Assembly (NCBI RefSeq): GCF_949628215.1
Contig: NC_134283.1
Coordinates: forward strand, 11,841,638 to 11,905,637
Direction of reading: 5' to 3'
Origin: Phalacrocorax aristotelis
Taxonomy: Eukaryota; Chordata; Aves; Suliformes; Phalacrocoracidae
DNA length: 64,000 nucleotides
Part shown: in pieces, positions 52,001 through 63,123 of the stretch
Position numbering within the stretch: position 1 is the stretch's first letter
Layout: each line of letters opens with the position of its first letter
Program-made: the position numbers and the translations under genes
The notes under the pieces: generated by a model
The model's database searches: none
The model's input: the letters and a program-made list of their open reading frames with translations, nothing else
Told to the model about the DNA's origin: nothing

Positions 52001-55000
52001 CATGTGTATCTCTCTTAGTGATGAAATGCTAGGAATCTATATGTAGTAATACAATGAAAAAAACCCAATATTAACACATTTTCACATAGCAAACTGTACA
52101 AATACTTTGAACTAACAGCTAATTCTACAACGTATAATATACTTTTGCTCATATACCTATAAACTTTGTATGTTGTTCTTTGCCTAGCCAGTGCTCTCCC
52201 ATCCAACTGAAGAAGGTCACAGAGCATCTCAGCCAACAATGCTCTAGCTTCCAAAAATTTGGGCAAATACTCAGCAGAAAAACAGATCAGGCTGAACTTA
52301 GAAAAATTTGTGTGCTGATAAATCAGCATTTCCTGTTATTTCTGTTTTTGTGATGGCATGTATAATAGGTATTTAGGAAATCAGCTGAAACTTGTAGTGT
52401 AATCATATATCCAGGTAAGGATTTACTAAGCAGAGCCTGTGGTGACCTTAGTCACTCAGCATTAGACCCTGTTCCCCACTTCATGTCATGACAGTGGCAG
52501 GTCAAGACTTCCTACTGTGGTGTTCTCCACGTGTGGCTCTGTGATCCCTCATGTCAGCCCCAGATGATCAGGTCTCTCACCAACTGCATTTCCCAAAGCA
52601 GGAGAGAAGCTCAAGCACTGTGCAGCAGTCCAAGAGTATTTAGCTCTCCTTTTGACACCCAACCTGGGCTGGAGGGCAGAAGGGAGGGGTGATGCTCCCC
52701 TAGCACATGCTGTCATCACAGCTTCAGTGTCCTTCCTTTTCCCCTTTCCCCTGGTTCATATTTGGTCTGCATCTGTCCCTGCTAACTTTAGATTTTTATC
52801 TATTGTACTGTTAAACCAGGGGAAAATACCTTGACCTGTATTCGCAACAGTTATGCAATTTTCATGTAATAAAAGGAAGGCTTATTAGCCTAATATTCTT
52901 TCTTTTCAGCTAGGATAACAGAAGCTGTAAATGCACTCACTGACAGTACTGAACTCTAAGATCCTGCCTGGGAAGCAGTATAGAAACGTAAAATATAGAG
53001 GGATGAGCAGCAATAGAAAAATACTGGTACCAATTTATTAATGCTGGTTTCTTGTTTAAGTGTAAAGTGACCGTTACAGTAACTTTTCCATTAGTATTTC
53101 CATAGCCTTTTCTGCCAGGTGAATATTTGTGTTGGAAAATTTTAGTTTTAAATCTTTATAATAAGAATAAAAAGAGCTTCTTATGCAATTTAGATACTTT
53201 TGGCTAACCGAGGAGAGAGAGAAGGTGCTATGAGGAGCAGGAGTACAAACTGCATAGGAGCTGGGAGGAGATACACAGCTGCATCTCAGAGGTGAGGGAA
53301 AGGAAACCTTCCTAGGGGCCCTCAGGGACTGTCTACAGCTGAATGTAATTCAGGAAGACAGTGGCTGGATTCAGAGCAAGACTGCAGGACTGTGGTTACT
53401 CCCCTCTCCCCAACACAAGGACACAACAGGTCAGGGGATGCTTGTGTTCAAGTGCTTTTTTGTTGTGCTTTGTCTCATTCTGCAGATTTGCATTTTTCCC
53501 TGTTTAAGGAGCACATTGTTCTACTCAGTGTTTGAATAACAGTTAAAGATTGAGACCCCCACCATGCTTCTGGTGTTCTCACATGGCAGATTTAAACCAG
53601 ATTTTTAACCAAGAATCTGGCCAGCGCAGAATCCCATCACATGTAGCAGTGTTGCATCTCTTGTACACCCAGACTGCTACAATGGGGATTTGGAAGATGC
53701 CAAAAGTGCAAAATCAGGCTTTCAACATGAGGGAGGATGTTCTTGACCAGAGAGAGAAGTCCTCCTGGGAGATAAAGAACAGTAATGGTCAGTCAAATCT
53801 TGTTTTAGAGAGAAATGCTCTGAACTAGTCTCTCAGATATTAAGGTCTACCCTTGTATTATCTCAGTTGCAGAGTCAAAGGCAGTGCAGAGGGAATCAGA
53901 ATTATCTATGTGTGCAATAAAGCTGGTCTTTCTCCCAGCCTGGCTGCCAGTATCATTCCTGTGGCTAGCACTTCAACTGGCTGACAGTATTGCCACCTTG
54001 CAAATGAGCTTAATTTCTGCATAGTGTATAAGTTTCTTTCTTTCAAATCCAGAGACAGGAGAACAAGGTATTTTAGGTAACAAACAACATAAAATATGTT
54101 TGTTTTAGTTTGTTTTCCTAAGGAATGGAGTCTTATTTTCTGCTGAGATTTAATACAATGCAGGTAACTCCTCTAAATCTCAGTGATTGTTTTTGGAAGG
54201 AGGGTAAAATGACCAAGGGGAAGAGATGAGGTAATTGAAATAAATAGGACAAAGAGACCCAGAAAACCCATTTCAGAGAGCAGATACTACAATGCAGGAG
54301 ACTTTTTCTCTAAGAAGGGCACGTGTATGGACAGGCAAAGAGGAGCTGGGAAAGATGAATGCCCAAAGCCACTAATGACAGTATTTGGAAGAGTGCCTAG
54401 AAGGCTTTAGTCTTTTCTCTCTACCCCTGACAGGAGAAGGAAAGGCAAAGAGAGCTTCCGTACCTCCTCCCACGAATTCTGGTGGAGTCTAAGCAGAAGG
54501 GAACACAAACAGGGGACTGAAAGTGGTAAAATATTTTGCTCCAGTTTACATTAGAAAACTTTTTCAGTCTGCATAAACTGAAGGAAGTTCCTTGAAATTC
54601 AACAGCTTATCAATGATAATGTCTAAAATGGGGCTTTATCCATCAATATGGAACCAAAAGTAAGTATTGTTCCCTGTCAAACGGGCAGCCTGTGAAAGAA
54701 GCTTCCAATTCTTTCATTATACATTTTGTAGTGAAGGTCTCTGACCCTTGAGCATAAAAACATAAAGAGTTAGAGGATGACTACTTGACTTCTCTAGTTT
54801 TCTTAATTTACATGCTCCTCTCTGGACTTTATGAAATCAGTCTTTCCCTGTGATTGCCCTGCAGCTTTCACCCACCACTTCAGAGCCAGCTGTGCATGAG
54901 TAGCTGCAAGTTTCCTCCCAACTTCTAGTGGACAATTTGGCCAGCCAAAAAAAGTTTTAATTATGCACATTCGTTATGACAAACATGAACTTCAAGCTCC

Positions 55001-55789
55001 ATGTATTTTATGATCCTCCTCCTGCCCGCTCTTCTCATTGCCCTGTATTCTTCTCTCTTTCCCAAGCACCTGTGGTGGAAGCAGACCCTCAAGGTGCACT
55101 AGTCAAATATTTCATGGTATCACGGTGCTTTCTTTTGAGATCAGTGCCAGAAAAAATAGAGAAGTGGCATTGCTCAGCAGCAGCAGAGTGAGGACTTGTG
55201 CTTTCCTTCCAGGAAGGGAGGGCAACAGTACCTGCGATGAGCTGCCAGCTCAGAGCAGTACTTATCTCTGTTTTATTGAGGCACAGAGCAGCAAACCAAT
55301 GTATTCAGGTCACAGAGCAGAGATCCCCTCTCTCGTTCTTTATCTGGTATTTCATGCTCCTCGGTATTATCTTTTGCTGCTGTGTGGCAGTTACTGGCCA
55401 CGTGAACCCTGGCCTATGAATGGTCATTTTCTTCAGGTAGCTTATAATTTTCAGGCAACAAGTCAACTCAAGTTCTGAAGAAATCTGTGTGAATAGGAGC
55501 AAAATTCAGCAAAGCAGGGCGAGTCCAAGGACTGGTGTTGGCTACAGCGCACCATGCCTGAAGGCTGATGTTAAAATACCTTCTCCATTTCAAAATGCAA
55601 GTGGACAGCATCCCTTATGGGAATTATAGCAGCATGCCACGTTAAATGGATTTTTTGAGCAACCATTTATTTAGGGGAGCTCTGCTGCAAAAGACACCAA
55701 ACGCTGTAGAAGGTTACATTTCCATTATACAACTTTTACCTTCGGGGACTCCAACTGTTTCTCGTACAAGAAGCCAACGTACGAGGTGA
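52001..55789. other. Gene-free stretch upstream of PEPD
   Basis: No gene can be supported between this point and the PEPD island. Open frames such as 53550-53828 and 55038-55478 on the + strand lack recognisable domains. No repeat of note is seen. Confidence 0.55.
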
Positions 55790-56085
55790 TGGTTACCAGA
55801 GCCCCTCTCCAGTTTCGGCTGCAGCTGCAGAGCGCTCCCAAAGAACGCCAGCCTCAGGAGCGAAGGAGCCCAACTCCCGGCCCGTGCCGGGGCCCTTCCC
55901 CTGCCAGATCTATGTCTGAGAGCCTGAAGAGACGAGCAGCCCGTGGGGACGGCAGCGCCTGCAGCTCCCGCGCCCAGATCCCCCCGGCGGGCCGCGCCCC
56001 CCCCACGGGGCCGGCCGGGAGGGCGGTACCCCCGCTCCGCTCCGCTCCCCGCGCTGAGGTGGCGCCGCCGCGGCCCGGCCCCGCC

Positions 56086-56095
56086 GTCACATGAC
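56086..56095. promoter_or_regulatory. E-box of USF/TFE type next to the PEPD start
   Basis: The ten bases GTCACATGAC are one base away from the perfect palindrome GTCACGTGAC bound by USF and MiT/TFE factors. They lie in the CpG island just upstream of the start codon. They overlap an in-frame ATG at 56091. Binding is an inference from the motif only. Confidence 0.45.
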
Positions 56096-56117
56096 AGGCG
56101 AAGTCCGGCGAGGCAAC

Positions 56118-56134
56118 ATGGCCGCGGCAGCGGG
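56118..56134 (+). CDS. PEPD: PEPD coding exon 1 (prolidase N-terminus)
   Basis: This is the first coding exon of peptidase D (prolidase, Xaa-Pro dipeptidase), the cytosolic metal-dependent enzyme that splits dipeptides with C-terminal proline or hydroxyproline, important for collagen breakdown. It encodes MAAAA plus the first two bases of a Gly codon; the human protein, from memory, starts MAAATG. The ATG context is strong (A at -3, G at +4). The donor is GG|GTAAGC, and reading on without splicing gives an immediate TAA, which supports the junction. GG joins the A at 61512 to make the Gly codon that precedes [13 protein letters not shown]. The exon lies inside a CpG island. An in-frame ATG 27 bases upstream (56091) has a weaker context. 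I chose 56118 because it matches the mammalian start. The exon is very short, so its assignment depends on exons 2 and 3, which are unmistakable. Confidence 0.9.
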
Positions 56135-59100
56135 GTAAGCATCGCTCCTGGGCCGCGGGGCCGCCGCCGCTCCCCGCCGGCCCTGCGGCGAGGAGGCGCG
56201 TCTGCCCGGCCCCCGACCCGGCCCGGCTCCGCGGGGTGTTGCGCGGCGGCCCGGCTCCGCGGGGCTGGCAGGGGTTTCGGCGAGGCGTCCGGGTGGGTCG
56301 GCGGTGCCCTGTCAGGCGAGGGAGGGCCGGGCCCGGCGGCAGGCCGTCGCCGTGCAGCCCGCAGGGGAGGCCGGGGTGCCTGCGCTGGGGCAGGGGCTCC
56401 CTGAAATGAAAGCAGGTTTTGGCTGGGACGGCGAGAGAGCTGGGGAGGGGTCCCACGCGCACCCCGGCGGCCGCTCAGGTTACCGCCGGGCCGGCTCGGC
56501 TGTGCCTCCCCCCAGCTGTGGGTTAACCTTTAAGTTGCATTAGGCTACGGAAGTCGTGCATAAAGGTGACTATGGGTTACGTAGCGCAAGGTCTCTCCCA
56601 CATTTTATAGCTCAATTCAGCCATTTCTTCCAGCACTTTAAGAAGATGCCGTTAAAAATGTATCAAAATGAGGGGGGAACTTTTCATAGTCACCAACAAA
56701 AAGTCATGCTGGGACTTGGCTCTGGCTCTTTCATCTTTGGGTGGAGATTGCTCCCCTGTGAGGTCCTCTCCGGCCTCTGGTTTCTCCCAGCGCTGACTGT
56801 GTGTCCTCTGTGCAGGAACGCTGCTGCCCAGCCCTGCTGATAGCCAGGTTGTGCTGGGGTAGGTAGGTACGAGGACATCCAACAGGGCTAGGACTTCAAG
56901 TTGTTAACTTATTTACAAGGAGCACCGAGTTGGCCATGAAGAAAACATCCAGTTTATGCCTTAAACAGCAGTAGTTGATTTTACTGTTTCCCTTCTATCG
57001 CTTATTTGCTAGCACTGGTGTTAGTGTAGGCCTCTTGCGCTTCTCTCATTTCATGTGGAAACAGCGTTAAAAATTGGATGGGCTTCAAGCTGATGTTGAC
57101 ACTCCGTTGCTCAAACCAACCAAACACATAAATAAGGCCCAGTCAACAAACAAATTATAACTTCTTGAAAAGTAGTTTCAGTGGTTTTTCATCTTTCTTG
57201 AAATCTGAATCCTGTCTGCGTGACCTCAGTAGAACGAAAATGGCAGTCTGTGAATTTTCTTCTGAAAAAGCAGTACAAAAGGTTGACTGAAAAATGGTGT
57301 GAAACCCAGAAATGAAATAGGATCTTTGATTACTAGTGTGTTCTGGTGGTTCCATCAAAACGAATCCAAAATGTTAGATGAATCATACAGTAACGAAATG
57401 TAAGCTCTCTGAAAACTTCTGAATTAAGCATTGACAATTAACGGTTCCAGACAAATGAAAAATATCCTTTAAAGAAACAGATGTAGTTTAATGTTCCCAG
57501 CTACATTTAACTTCCAATATAATAAAATAAAAGAGCTCTTGTGTGGGCTTGGGCCTAAGTGATCATAAAAATTGTATGTGACAGCCAGCAAGGAAACTGT
57601 CAGCTACCGTGGGAGGCCTTTACAAGACAGAGCAATGGCTGAATTCTGGTACCAGACTAGAGAAAATGAAGCTGAGCTTCACTTGTCCTGTCCTGGTCTT
57701 GCAAGTAGCCACTTCTGACACTGACTAGTGCTTATTTGCAGAAACTTGCATAGCTTCAAAGAGGCATGCACCACAAAGCAGAGCTTGCCTTAAGGTCGTT
57801 ACCAACTGTGTAACTCTACATGAGAGTTTTGAGTTGAGTTTGTGGCTGGAGACGCCAAAGTCCTTGCACTAACAGAAGAAACAGACATTGAAGGACCAGG
57901 TAATGTATTGTACTAATTAAATTCTGATATTTGTGTGTCTTGTGTGATACAAACTGAGTGATTAGAGATCATGGACCAAAAATGAAAGCTTGTAATTCCC
58001 TCTCTAGAAAGAACTTTGTGGTAGTATTGTTAGGTGGCAAATAACAGGGAGTTCTATGCTGATTACGCTGGAAGTGGATGTGTATTCGCAAGGTTGATAA
58101 ACGTGAGGCAGTGTATATGTACCTGCTCAACTTACTACAAGTGGCATAGCAATGACTTTTTATGATTGAAACTGAAAAAGTGCTAAGAGTCATGGCATAG
58201 CCACTACTGTGTAGTCACAGGGGTTCGTAACAGTTGGGCTGGAAGGAATACGGAAGAAAGACCAGGCCAGTCATAACCTACTTACCTGCCATTTATTTCT
58301 TAGTATCAGAGCAATGGCTACAACAGACTGATGGTTATGCAGCAAGTCCTGTGGGCGAAGACTTTTCTTGTGATCTTGAGTGCTATGAGAGTTTTCTTCC
58401 CAAATCATAATTTGTAATAGAAAGCCAGGTGTACAGCCATAGTCTTTTCTGTAAAACTTAAATTCCTCTGTCAGTGCTAGTTTCTGAAAAGAGTTCTCTG
58501 TGTAAGTTGTGGAAAGCTCGTGCTGGGCTCATGGGTGCAGAGTGACCCAACCTCTGGAGGAAAAGCAGCACCTGTGGGTGTCTTGCCCTGTTGGTACTCT
58601 ATCTGGGAGAGTGCCGTTGGTTTGACATGTGAGTGCTTGCAGGAGGGAAGAGAGAACAAAGGGTTTGGGGGAAACAAAGTTCTCTTGAGTCCTCCCTGAA
58701 ACCTAGCTGGTTTTCTCTGCAGAATTTCAGTTGTGAAAGCAGGTCTGTTGCCTAGCAAGCTCATACAGTCCAAAGCATGTATTAACATACGAGTGCTCAG
58801 CAGAGAACCTGAGGACCAGAGAAATATTTGCAACAACGCTCAGTCCAGCCTTCCTCCATCTTGCAGCCCTTGCTGTGGGGCCCAGCATGCTCAGCTGCTC
58901 TGACTGTTAAAATAGAGAACAAAGAAGGCCGTATCTGTGAAAAAACTGTGCCAGTCTAAAACAAATGTACAGGGCCAAATTCTGCTGTTGATGAATATTG
59001 TGGCATCAAATTCAAGCAGGGAAAGTGGGATCTGTTACGTAAAAGGAAGAACAGAGTTTTGCTGAGGCCTTAGATAAAATGTGCAGAAGAGCCATCATTT

Positions 59101-61511
59101 TGCATCAGAATGCATTTCAGCTCGAGTGTTAAGATCCCAGTAAAAGACGCTCTCAAAGTGGCTTAGTGAGACTACCAGTAGGAATTGCTGCCTGACATCA
59201 TTATTTCTCCTTGAGTCTCATTTTGGTTGTCAGAGGTTTTAAGTGCAATATAAGTATTAATAGTAAACTTAATGGGGATGAAAACGTGCCTTTGTAGCAG
59301 CTTCCGATGAGCTCCAGGGTGTACAAATAGGCCTGGAGGAGGAGGGAGGTCAGAGTTGTGGTTTGGTTTTTTTTTTTTTGTTTTAAATCACAGGGGAAAA
59401 AAACCAAACCACGCCCCCCCCCCAACCCAAAAACTTGTGAAGAGAGTAAAATTACAACGAAGGTTACTTCTCCTACCTTCAAAGCAGTCCTTTCTATGAA
59501 CCTGTCCATAAGACAGATTGTGCTACAACCCTTGCCTTTTTTTGGTTTTGTTTTTTTTTTATCAGCAGATACAAAGATCTGAGAGTAACCTATGGCATAA
59601 GGGTATCTGGCAATGTTCTCTGTTCCCTTTTATACTTGCAATAAGGTGACTATGATTTCTGGGCCCCTGCATAGAGTTACTCCAGCAGGTGGTCTTGCTT
59701 GGGATAACAGCATTTCCAACCTCTTGTGCATTGCTGAGCCGTGGCTTTGCACCCAAAAAGCCTTGCCCATGTTTAGTTTAAGGTTCTCTATCTGATTTAA
59801 AACTTCCAGCAGCTTTTGCTGGGATTGTATGAATATGCTTTGTTCTTCCTACAGGTATGGGTACCCCAAAATGAAAGCTTATGCTGTGCTACCATGCTAT
59901 GCTGATGTGCCGCAATAGGTAGTCTGTAGCCCTTGTAATGATCACCTGCCATGGTGCCGGGTTATCAAGTGTGTGTGTGAAGTAATAAAAATAAATGCAT
60001 TTGGGTTTTGTGCACCCTCAGCTGAACTCCTAGGCAGATAGTTTGAAAATTGGATTAGCAAGAGCAGTCTTTCACCCTCTAAAATTACTTACGCTGTTAT
60101 ATCAAGTAGTTATAAACAAGTAAAATAAAATATTTTATTAGCTCTTTTGTGCTGTGTCTGCAGTAAGAAATTATAGGGTTTATGTTTCAGACGCTGATAA
60201 AGTCTTTCAGGAGGTTACTTTATGCAGCTGTAAATCAAAGGTTACCTTTCAGATTGCCTGTGAAAACTATATAATAATTAACAGGTGGAGTTCTGCTTCT
60301 CCAAGGTTAAGTCCCTTGGTGGTTAATTTCTTGTCATTTTAACATACTAACAATTTCACTGCACCTTTGTGTCATCTCCTCTATAAGCATATCTGATAGA
60401 AATGACCATCTAGCCAGTCAATCTTCAATAAGCTGAGAGAAGCTGAGGTGGAGGGACAAACTGGACTTAAATCACAGCATTTTTTTTTGATAAAACAGTA
60501 TTAATTTGTAATACTGAAGGTCCAAAGTACAGCCTTCCTATATTAAACATAAAAAAAGGAATGCTTTTAGTTTCTTCTCATCTGATTTAAAACAAACAAA
60601 AAAAAATTCCTACAACAAGCTAATGTGCTTCTACTGGTAAAGCTCCAAAGAGTGCAGGTATGGACCTATAACAAATGTGAATGAGTCAGCAATATATTCT
60701 TGTAGTACTTTAAACACCCTAAATTACTTAATAACCGGTTTATTTTAAGCGGGAACTCTCTACTTTTAAACTGTAATCTCCCAGTTCTGGCTCTGTTGAC
60801 TATAATCTTTCAGAAACTTTCTGGGCTGTCTCAGCACATTTGTGCTGCCTTAGGGGCAGGTGGTGATGTACAGCAGGAGGTCACTGGTACCCGGGACATG
60901 CTCCTGCAGCCACGCGTTGAGTTCAGTCACTTGCTGAAGCTGCTTGTATGCATGCAAGAATAAACATGTATATAGAAAAGAAATTTGCAGATACCACGTG
61001 AGTGTGGGACGTGCTGTTGTCTTGTGTCTGCTGTAGTGTTTTCTCTCCAGTCCCTGTTTCAGCTACTGAACATTTCCCAGGAGGACTTCCTGATGGAGTT
61101 TTCCAAACTTAGCGTAACCTTCCACTTCAGTAACTCAGAACTCATTTCCTTCTCTCCTGGTTTGCTTTTACTCAGCTGACCCAAGCTGTTGTGGCATTCT
61201 GCATCTACTACTTGTGTTGCTTTACCTAAAGGAATGTAACAAGTATCATACTGTGGGTTGTAGCTGCAGCCAGCACTGCCTTCTGTTGCCATCTTTTTCC
61301 TTTGGTACTCGTATGAGCAATGTTTGATAGCTGCTTGAGAGCAATGCTTGTATACAGCATCTCTTCCCCTTGAGTGATTAGCATCCTGTTTGTAGAGTTG
61401 AACTAAACTTTCTTTTGTGTTCTAGGCTAAAGTAACAAATAGTGTGTGTCTGAATCTTGCTAACCACTGTCTTTGTCTTCCATTAACTGTCAATTAAAAA
61501 TTCTTTTCCAG
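56135..61511 (+). other. PEPD: PEPD intron 1
   Basis: This is a GT-AG intron of 5377 bases. The first 400 bases stay GC-rich as the tail of the CpG island. The rest is ordinary AT-leaning sequence with no second gene. It holds a T-rich to A-rich foldback at 59358-59412, followed by a run of ten C at 59414-59423. A pyrimidine tract and a TTGCTAACC-like branch candidate near 61457 precede the exon 2 acceptor. Confidence 0.9.
59358..59412. repeat. 16-bp perfect inverted repeat in PEPD intron 1
   Basis: The arm GTGGTTTGGTTTTTTT at 59358-59373 is the exact reverse complement of 59397-59412, with 23 bases between. A run of ten C follows at 59414-59423. In the transcript the arms could pair as a short foldback. 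It is probably two opposed low-complexity tracts of the type common in this window. Confidence 0.9.
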
Positions 61512-61695
61512 ACCCTCTTTTTGGCTGGGGAATGAGACCTTGAAAGTGCCTGTAGCACTCTTTGTCTTGAATAGAAGACGACTATGTGATCGTCTGAGAC
61601 AGAACAAGGATGTGCAGAAGAATTCGATTGTTCTGCTGCAGGGTGGAGAAGAAACCCAGAGATACTGTACTGATACTGGTATCGTGTTTCGCCAG
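61512..61695 (+). CDS. PEPD: PEPD coding exon 2
   Basis: This exon carries residues 6 (completed) to 67 of prolidase. The translation starts [13 protein letters not shown] and ends [18 protein letters not shown], nearly identical to vertebrate PEPD as I know it. It belongs to the N-terminal AMP_N-like domain that packs on the C-terminal pita-bread catalytic domain; the metal ligands lie later in the protein and outside this window. The acceptor is a pyrimidine tract ending TTCTTTTCCAG and the donor is CAG|GTAAGA. The length of 184 bases plus 17 from exon 1 gives exactly 67 codons, so the exon ends in phase 0. No frameshift or internal stop is seen. Reading past the donor meets a stop at about 61756, as expected for intron sequence. 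The protein family is certain. Confidence 0.97.
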
Positions 61696-62995
61696 GTAAG
61701 AGCTGAATCAAAACTTCAAATCGAATTAAGAAACTCTCTTCAACTGCATGAACTTTAAAACGATTTTTAATTATTTTGCCTTTACCTTTTTTGCACGTAA
61801 CCTTGCTTCACTTAAATAAATTGGCTTCCTTATAACATTGCCTCTTCAGCTTCGAGTTACTCTCAGCGCTTTGGTATGCAGGCTTATTATCTGGTTTAAA
61901 GGATCTAAACCTGTTCAAGGCCCTACTGCCTATCAGTGTTTAACATAATATTAAAGACAGCAATGGAATATTTCTTAGTTTTTTCAGTCTTGTCTATGAC
62001 CCCAAAAATAACCTTTTTCTGTAGTGAAACATGTTACAGTGGACCTAAACTGAAATAATTCATAGAAAAGTGTATTTCAAGCTTTTATAAATAGTATATT
62101 CCACAAAGCAGTATGTATCTTAGAATTTACAACATTGTGTCTTCTCAGATTGGAATCTTCCTTAAGTACCCATGTGTTCTTCTGTCACAAATAGGACTTA
62201 ATAACTTGTTAATGTAATGCCAAATGCATTTTTATTCTTTAGGGAAGCTGGCATAACAGAACTTAATTAAAGCATACACCATACTTTGCATGGCTGCTAC
62301 GGTACTGTGTTTTGTGAATTTAATTGAGCTGTTGTATGTTATGAAGAAACAAAACCAATAAATTCTAATCTAGATAGCGTATATCTTAGTGTAGTTAGTA
62401 GTCTTTTTTTAGAGGAGATGCATGTTTCAGGGTATCAGAGCATATGTCTGTCCTTACCAAAATTAATCTCTGTGTTGTTAGGTTTTTGTTGTTTGCTTGC
62501 TTGTTCTTAAAATAACTCTCCACTAAAGGCTGTTCCTAGTGCAGCTTCCTCTTCTCTGGGGGAGGTCGGGTCTTCACTTCAGCACTCTGCTGTCATAACC
62601 CAATGAATCTGCACTCTGCTTTTGTCTTGTCTCATGTGACAGGTTTGGTTCTTCCTGATGCTACATTCCCTAATTCTAGATTGGAAGAATGTATTTTATT
62701 GTGTGGTATATGTTTATTGTGCTGAGTTGACCTGTTTACTACTTATGGTAGCTTCTTAATCTGTCATCCTTTCAGGTTGCCTACAGAGGGATTTGTATTA
62801 TTGTACCCTAAAACTAATCGGTCTGAAAAGCTTTAGACCTAAACCACCCCCACCGCCCCACCCCCCACCCTATCCAGAAGCAAGAGAGATCCCTCTCAGA
62901 TACGTGGAAGTAGGAATTAGTATGTACTGTAGTGTATTTTTAGAGCTGGAAGAAGCGAGAGTTTTCTTTTAAGAATATGTTTTGTCTTGACCTAG
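61696..62995 (+). other. PEPD: PEPD intron 2
   Basis: This is a GT-AG intron of 1300 bases between two certain exons. It is plain sequence except for a C-rich stretch at about 62846-62873. No coding exon or recognisable repeat is seen inside it. Confidence 0.95.
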
Positions 62996-63123
62996 GAATC
63001 TTACTTTCACTGGACTTTTGGAGTAACAGAAGCAGGCTGCTTTGGAGCAGTAGATATTGATACTGGAAGATCCATGCTTTTTGTTCCACAACTCCCTGAA
63101 AGCTATGCAGTTTGGATGGGAAA
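62996..63123 (+). CDS. PEPD: PEPD coding exon 3
   Basis: This exon continues prolidase from residue 68 to 109, beginning [17 protein letters not shown] and ending with [10 protein letters not shown] plus two bases of the next Lys codon. Human PEPD has ESFFHWAFGVTEPGCYG at the same place (from memory), so the match is clear with ordinary substitutions. The acceptor is TTGACCTAG at 62987-62995. The donor follows AA at 63123 (AA|GTAAGA), leaving phase 2. It is 128 bases long, open throughout, and in phase with exon 2. The segment still lies in the N-terminal domain, which contributes to dimer contacts and substrate access; the catalytic centre is encoded downstream. The next exon should begin by completing the Lys codon and lies beyond the right edge. 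Confidence 0.96.

Larger units (their letters stand above)
55790..56540. promoter_or_regulatory. PEPD: CpG island and promoter of PEPD
   Basis: GC and CpG density rise sharply at about 55790 and fall after about 56540, centred on PEPD exon 1. There is no obvious TATA box, which fits a housekeeping promoter. GTCACATGAC at 56086-56095 contains an E-box (CACATG) of the USF/TFE type, 23 bases before the start codon. Both strands are open for long distances here only because GC-rich DNA has few stops. Island promoters often fire in both directions, but no divergent gene is recognisable to the left. Confidence 0.85.

Noticed and set aside
55038..55478. A 146-codon + strand open frame upstream of PEPD
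   Set aside because: No family resemblance, another frame overlaps it, and there is no splice link to PEPD exon 1.
55854..56462. A 202-codon - strand open frame across the PEPD promoter
   Set aside because: It overlaps the CpG island and exon 1 of a certain gene on the other strand and has only compositional bias.
58218..58260. A GTTGGGCTGGAAGGAA word resembling the 3' region of avian CR1
   Set aside because: Only one short word matches, and the ordered neighbouring landmarks and the terminal repeat of CR1 are missing.
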